From positions 1 through 8,462 of the forward strand of contig CABUDI010000038.1 in NCBI GenBank assembly GCA_902490305.1: a stretch of 8,462 nt of DNA, in the 5' to 3' direction. The notes below the pieces were generated by a model. That model made no database searches. It saw only the letters and a program-made list of their open reading frames with translations, and was not told where the DNA came from. The position numbers were made by a program, and so were the translations under genes. Origin of the DNA: an uncultured Collinsella sp. Its GTDB lineage: Bacteria > Actinomycetota > Coriobacteriia > Coriobacteriales > Coriobacteriaceae. Shown in pieces: positions 5,522 through 8,462 of this stretch; position 1 is the first letter of the stretch; every line of letters starts with the position of its first letter.

Positions 5522-7183
5522 ATGACCAAGCATGTGTTCGTAACCGGTGGCGTGGTTTCGTCCCTGGGCAAGGGTATCACCGCGGCCTCGCTGGGCCGTC
5601 TGCTCAAGTCGCGTGGCTACAAAGTAACGATGCAGAAGGCCGACCCGTATCTGAACGTCGACCCCGGTACCATGAGCCCCTTCCAGCATGGTGAGGTCTT
5701 CGTTACCGAGGATGGTTACGAGTCCGACCTGGACCTGGGTCATTACGAGCGCTTTATTGATGAGAACCTGACCCGCGATTCCAACTTTACGACCGGCGCC
5801 ATCTATAAGAGCTTGATCGCCCGCGAGCGTCGCGGCGACTTTTTGGGCGGTACCGTGCAGGTGATTCCTCACGTCACCAATGCCATTAAGGACAAGTTCC
5901 GCCGCATCGAGGAGCAGACCGGCTCCGATGTAGTCATCACCGAGCTGGGCGGCACGATCGGCGACATCGAGTCGCAGCCGTTTGTCGAGGCCATCCGCCA
6001 GTACCGCAAGGAGGCCGGCCCCGAGAACGTCTGCTACATCCACGTGTCGCTCGTTCCCTATATCGCCGCCGCCCACGAGGTCAAGACCAAGCCCACGCAG
6101 CATTCCGTCAAGGAGCTCCGCAGCTTTGGCATCCAGCCCGATATCATCGTGCTGCGCTCCGACCACCATATCGATGACGCTATCCGCGGAAAGATCGCAA
6201 GCTTCTGCGACGTCGACACCGATTGCGTCTTTACCAACGAGGACTGCGCGAGCATTTACGATGTTCCGCAGCTGCTTGCCGAGCAGGACTTTGACCTGCG
6301 CATTTGCGAACGCCTGGGTCTGGATCCGCGTGAGCGCGACATGAGCGAGTGGAACGAGTTCCTGCGCAAACAGAATCACGCCAACCATCACGCCGACAAG
6401 GTGAAGATCGCCGTCGTGGGTAAGTACACGCAGCTGCCCGATGCGTACCTGTCGGTTATCGAGGCCCTGCACCATGCGGGCGTCTTCTACGATCGCCATG
6501 TGGACGTCCAGCTGGTCGACGGCGAGAGCCTCGACGAGCAGAATGTCTCCGAGGTTTTGGGCGACGCCTCGGGCATCCTGGTCCCCGGCGGCTTTGGCAA
6601 GCGCGCCCTGGAGGGCAAGATCCTCGCGGCCGAGTTTGCCCGTGAGCACAAGATTCCGTATCTGGGCATTTGCCTGGGTATGCAGGTGGCCGTGTGCGAG
6701 TTCGCCCGCAACGTCGTCGGCCTTGCCGGCGCCAGCTCCTCCGAGTTCGATCCGGACGGCCCGTTTAGCGTCATCGATCTGATGAGCTCGCAGGAGGACG
6801 TGACCGAGAAGGGCGGCACCATGCGCCTGGGCGCCTATCCGTGCAAGCTCGCCGCCGATACCCTTGCTCGCGAGGCATATGGCGAGGAGCTCGTCTACGA
6901 GCGTCACCGTCACCGCTTTGAGTTCAACAACGCCTTCCGTGACCAGCTCGAGGACGCCGGTTTGGTTATCTCGGGTCTGTCGCCCGACGAGCGCCTGGTC
7001 GAGATGGTCGAGCTGCCGCGCGACGTGCATCCGTGGTATGTGGCAACCCAGGCTCATCCCGAGTTCAAGAGCCGCCCGACCAACCCGCAGCCGCTGTTCC
7101 GCGAGTTCGTGCGCGCTTCGATCGGCCAGCACGAGGGTGTCGACCGTCTGCAGGTGACGCCCATGAACCTCGCTACGGACTAA
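5522..7183 (+). CDS. pyrG: CTP synthase
   Basis: A 553-residue protein of full family length. It makes CTP from UTP, ATP and glutamine, the last step of pyrimidine nucleotide synthesis, in the cytoplasm as a tetramer. The N-terminal amidoligase domain (about 1-270) opens with KHVFVTGGVVSSLGKGI (3-19), which carries the P-loop. It continues with MQKADPYLNVDPGTMSPFQH (37-56), GGTVQVIPHVTNAIK (109-123), ELGGTIGDIES (141-151) and the KTKPTQHSVKELR block (188-200). The C-terminal class I glutamine amidotransferase domain starts at about 293 (KVKIAVVGKYT). It has PGGFG (355-359), nucleophile Cys384 in GICLGMQ, and His512/Glu514 in AHPEF. All catalytic residues are present. AGGT at 5510-5513 provides the ribosome binding site for the ATG at 5522. 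The gene is followed 2 nt later by xerD and is probably co-transcribed with it. Confidence 0.97.
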   Translation: MTKHVFVTGGVVSSLGKGITAASLGRLLKSRGYKVTMQKADPYLNVDPGTMSPFQHGEVFVTEDGYESDLDLGHYERFIDENLTRDSNFTTGAIYKSLIARERRGDFLGGTVQVIPHVTNAIKDKFRRIEEQTGSDVVITELGGTIGDIESQPFVEAIRQYRKEAGPENVCYIHVSLVPYIAAAHEVKTKPTQHSVKELRSFGIQPDIIVLRSDHHIDDAIRGKIASFCDVDTDCVFTNEDCASIYDVPQLLAEQDFDLRICERLGLDPRERDMSEWNEFLRKQNHANHHADKVKIAVVGKYTQLPDAYLSVIEALHHAGVFYDRHVDVQLVDGESLDEQNVSEVLGDASGILVPGGFGKRALEGKILAAEFAREHKIPYLGICLGMQVAVCEFARNVVGLAGASSSEFDPDGPFSVIDLMSSQEDVTEKGGTMRLGAYPCKLAADTLAREAYGEELVYERHRHRFEFNNAFRDQLEDAGLVISGLSPDERLVEMVELPRDVHPWYVATQAHPEFKSRPTNPQPLFREFVRASIGQHEGVDRLQVTPMNLATD

Positions 7184-7185
7184 GG

Positions 7186-8127
7186 GTGCCGGCGAATAAG
7201 GAACATACCGAAGCTACTCCCTCGTCGCTCGCCGTGGCGGCGGGGGAGTATCTCGATTACCTCGCGGTCGAGCGGGGTTTGGCGCGCAACACGATTGCGG
7301 CCTATCGTCGTGACCTGACGACGTACTGCGCCTATCTGGAGCGGGCGGGTATTGTGTCTTTTGAAGAGGTGACCCGTCAGGTCGTGGAGGGCTTTGTTGC
7401 CGACCGTCGCGATGGGGGCTATTCCGATGCCTCGGTGGAGCGTGCGCTTGCGGCCGTGAAGGGCCTGCATGCCTTTTTGGTGCGCGATGGGGCTGTAGCC
7501 CAAAATCCAACGGCGGCGTTGCGCCTGCCTAAAAAGGCTGAGCGTTTGCCGGAGTATCTATCGGTGGAGGATGTCTCGGCTCTGCTCGATCAAGACTTCC
7601 CCGAGGGCGAGATGGGCTTGCGCGACCATGCCATCTTGGAAGTGCTCTACGGATGCGGTTTGCGTGTGAGCGAGTTGGTGGGGCTCGATGTGGGCGATAT
7701 CCATATTGACGATGGCTTTGTACTCGTTCGCGGTAAGGGCTCAAAGGAACGCCTGTCCCCGCTGGTGGGAAGCGCGGCGCGAGCTCTGATGCTCTATGTA
7801 ACTGAGGGACGTTCTCGCTTGGCGGCCCATGCCCGCGGAACCGAGACCTCGGCGGTCTTTTTAAATAAGAACGGACGTCGCCTGTCGCGCCAGGCCGTGC
7901 ATGCGATATGCGAGCGGTATGGGCGTCAGGTGGGGCTGGTGGGGCTCCATCCCCATACCTTGCGCCACTCCTTTGCCACCCACATGCTCGCGGGCGGTGC
8001 CGACCTGCGTGTGCTGCAGGAGATTTTGGGCCATGCCGATATTTCGACCACGCAGGTCTACACGCATGTCGACCGCACGCAACTGACCGAGGTCTATCTG
8101 GCGGCGCATCCGCTGGCGCATCGTTAA
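7186..8127 (+). CDS. xerD: Site-specific tyrosine recombinase XerD
   Basis: From the GTG at 7186 this is a 313-residue tyrosine recombinase. An N-terminal SAM-like core-binding domain (about 15-105, including YLAVERGLARNTIAAYRRDL) precedes the catalytic domain (about 122-310). The full catalytic set is visible: Arg160 in GLRVSEL, Lys184 in GKGSKER, His257 and Arg260 in HPHTLRH, His283 in LGHADIST, and Tyr292 in VYTHV. XerD acts with XerC, or alone in some phyla, at dif sites to resolve chromosome dimers. Length and motifs fit a housekeeping Xer protein better than a phage integrase. The context after pyrG also fits, since pyrG, Nudix and xerD genes often cluster in Actinobacteria; no Nudix gene is present here. 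The start is uncertain. The GTG at 7186 has AAGG directly against it (no spacing), so re-initiation after the pyrG stop is likely. A later GTG at 7234 would give 297 residues but has no ribosome binding site. Confidence 0.92.
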   Translation: MPANKEHTEATPSSLAVAAGEYLDYLAVERGLARNTIAAYRRDLTTYCAYLERAGIVSFEEVTRQVVEGFVADRRDGGYSDASVERALAAVKGLHAFLVRDGAVAQNPTAALRLPKKAERLPEYLSVEDVSALLDQDFPEGEMGLRDHAILEVLYGCGLRVSELVGLDVGDIHIDDGFVLVRGKGSKERLSPLVGSAARALMLYVTEGRSRLAAHARGTETSAVFLNKNGRRLSRQAVHAICERYGRQVGLVGLHPHTLRHSFATHMLAGGADLRVLQEILGHADISTTQVYTHVDRTQLTEVYLAAHPLAHR

Positions 8128-8160
8128 CACATCGCTGGCCTGCATATTTATAGGTATTTG

Positions 8161-8230
8161 GGGACGGGCCCCAGATTGCTGCGGCGTGCTTTTGCGCGCG
8201 CATGGGCAATCTGGGGCCCGTCCCATTTTT
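8161..8230 (+). terminator. Very long palindrome with T-run after xerD
   Basis: GGGACGGGCCCCAGATTGC (8161-8179) is the exact reverse complement of 8206-8224 (19 bp). The 26-nt loop can itself pair as GCGTGC/GCGCGC (8184-8189/8194-8199) around TTTT. ATTTTT follows at 8225-8230, so it should terminate the pyrG-xerD transcript. The stem is much longer than the other terminators in the window (11 bp each). The GGGACGGG...CCCGTCCC ends resemble palindromes associated with IS200-like/RAYT transposases, so a mobile-repeat origin is possible but inferred. Confidence 0.8.
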
Positions 8231-8321
8231 CGCCACTTGTCGTCGCGGTGGTGGGCCGCACGTGCCTTGGGTGGGGGAGTTTGGGGGCGATGTGAACGCC
8301 ATGTAAAAGGACGCAAAAATC
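8231..8321. other. Intergenic stretch with nothing assignable
   Basis: GC- and G-run-rich sequence between two strong hairpins. I find no convincing reading frame, ribosome binding site, promoter or repeat here on either strand. Confidence 0.5.
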
Positions 8322-8322
8322 G

Positions 8323-8348
8323 CCTCAAGGTCAACTTGAAGGTTGAGG
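8323..8348. promoter_or_regulatory. MerR-operator-like dyad
   Basis: Several overlapping inverted repeats are present: CCTCAA (8323-8328) with TTGAGG (8343-8348), TCAAG-N5-CTTGA (8325-8339), and TCAAC (8331-8335) with GTTGA (8342-8346). The pattern recalls MerR/SoxR-family operators. No matching promoter is visible and no MerR-type gene is in the window, so this is only a candidate. Confidence 0.25.
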
Positions 8349-8351
8349 TTG

Positions 8352-8385
8352 AAAGGCGGGGTGCCACAGGTGGCATCCCGCCTTT
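8352..8385. terminator. Strong 15-bp hairpin, possible bidirectional terminator
   Basis: AAAGGCGGGGTGCCA (8352-8366) pairs with TGGCATCCCGCCTTT (8371-8385) over a CAGG loop, with one G-U pair. The A-rich left and T-rich right ends let it read as a weak intrinsic terminator on both strands, but no extended T-run follows on either. No gene lies between it and the xerD terminator, so it may end an unseen short transcript or insulate the next operon. Confidence 0.5.
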
Positions 8386-8392
8386 GCTGTAA

Positions 8393-8408
8393 ACACAACA
8401 TATTGTGT
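8393..8408. promoter_or_regulatory. Predicted NrdR box 1
   Basis: ACACAACATATTGTGT is a near-perfect palindrome within a longer one (AAACACAA/TTGTGTTT, 8391-8398/8403-8410). Compared with the NrdR-box consensus acaCwAtATaTwGtgt, as I recall it, it differs at one position only (C for t at position 7). NrdR is the zinc-finger/ATP-cone repressor of ribonucleotide reductase genes. Confidence 0.65.
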
Positions 8409-8433
8409 TTTCGAACATATGCTCGGGGGTGTT

Positions 8434-8449
8434 TTACAACATATTGGGG
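8434..8449. promoter_or_regulatory. Predicted NrdR box 2
   Basis: TTACAACATATTGGGG repeats the 10-bp core CAACATATTG of the first box (9 of 10 core consensus positions) but has degenerate flanks. The centre-to-centre distance of 41 bp is close to four helical turns. Paired boxes on the same face of the helix are the usual NrdR arrangement. Confidence 0.55.
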
Positions 8450-8462
8450 GTGGAATGGTGGG

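Noticed and set aside
5255..7132. Long open frame (625 codons) on the - strand opposite pyrG
   Set aside because: It mirrors the codon periodicity of pyrG in GC-rich DNA, its translation resembles no protein family I know, and pyrG on the other strand has every catalytic motif.
7033..7185. Longer xerD start at the ATG at 7033
   Set aside because: It would overlap pyrG by about 150 bases and add residues unlike any Xer N-terminus.
7186..8127. Phage or integrative-element integrase
   Set aside because: Length, start architecture next to pyrG and XerD-type motifs fit a housekeeping Xer recombinase; no attachment site, tRNA or phage genes are nearby.
8186..8392. 68-codon + strand open frame after xerD
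   Set aside because: It begins inside the terminator palindrome and ends past a second hairpin; no ribosome binding site.
7529..8401. 290-codon open frame on the - strand spanning xerD and the following gap
   Set aside because: It runs through two strong hairpins and is rich in Pro, Arg and Ala, typical of out-of-frame reading of GC-rich sequence.

Overview
The window looks like chromosomal DNA from a high-GC anaerobic actinomycete of the class Coriobacteriia, most likely Collinsella or a close relative. This rests on protein flavour and gene neighbourhood (arginine deiminase genes with a YfcC-type carrier, and pyrG directly followed by xerD), GC-rich codon use and strong GC-rich intrinsic terminators. 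No marker gene in the window fixes the genus. All genes read on the + strand. I see no tRNA, rRNA, CRISPR array, complete insertion sequence or phage gene.

Left block (1-2781) is an arginine-catabolism cluster. It holds the last 17 codons of arginine deiminase (arcA) including the catalytic cysteine, then a catabolic ornithine carbamoyltransferase (arcB), then a YfcC-family arginine/ornithine exchanger (arcD). Together they import arginine, split it to citrulline and ammonia, convert citrulline to ornithine and carbamoyl phosphate, and export ornithine. The carbamate kinase (arcC) that would harvest ATP is not in the window. Each gap between arc genes carries strong hairpins: two between arcA and arcB, and a good intrinsic terminator plus a second long hairpin between arcB and arcD. 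Expression is therefore probably graded along the cluster.

The gap at 2782-3266 has no credible gene but is densely structured. It contains small hairpins and a terminator-like stem behind arcD, a perfect 12-bp hairpin, a nested palindrome of about 98 nt, then a dyad and a TATAAT box ahead of the next gene.

Middle block (3267-5343) holds a UPF0371/DUF1846 protein of unknown function closed by a textbook terminator, and a small winged-helix DNA-binding protein closed by a terminator with a GAAA loop.

Right block (5522-8127) is CTP synthase (pyrG) followed 2 nt later by a XerD-type tyrosine recombinase, probably one transcript. It ends in a very long perfect palindrome plus T-run (8161-8230).

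The last 335 bases carry no gene. They hold that palindrome, an unassigned stretch, a dyad reminiscent of MerR-family operators, a second strong hairpin, and two copies of a CAACATATTG motif whose centres are 41 bp apart. The first copy matches 15 of 16 positions of the NrdR box consensus as I recall it. This is the most interesting signal here: it predicts that a ribonucleotide reductase operon starts just beyond the right edge.
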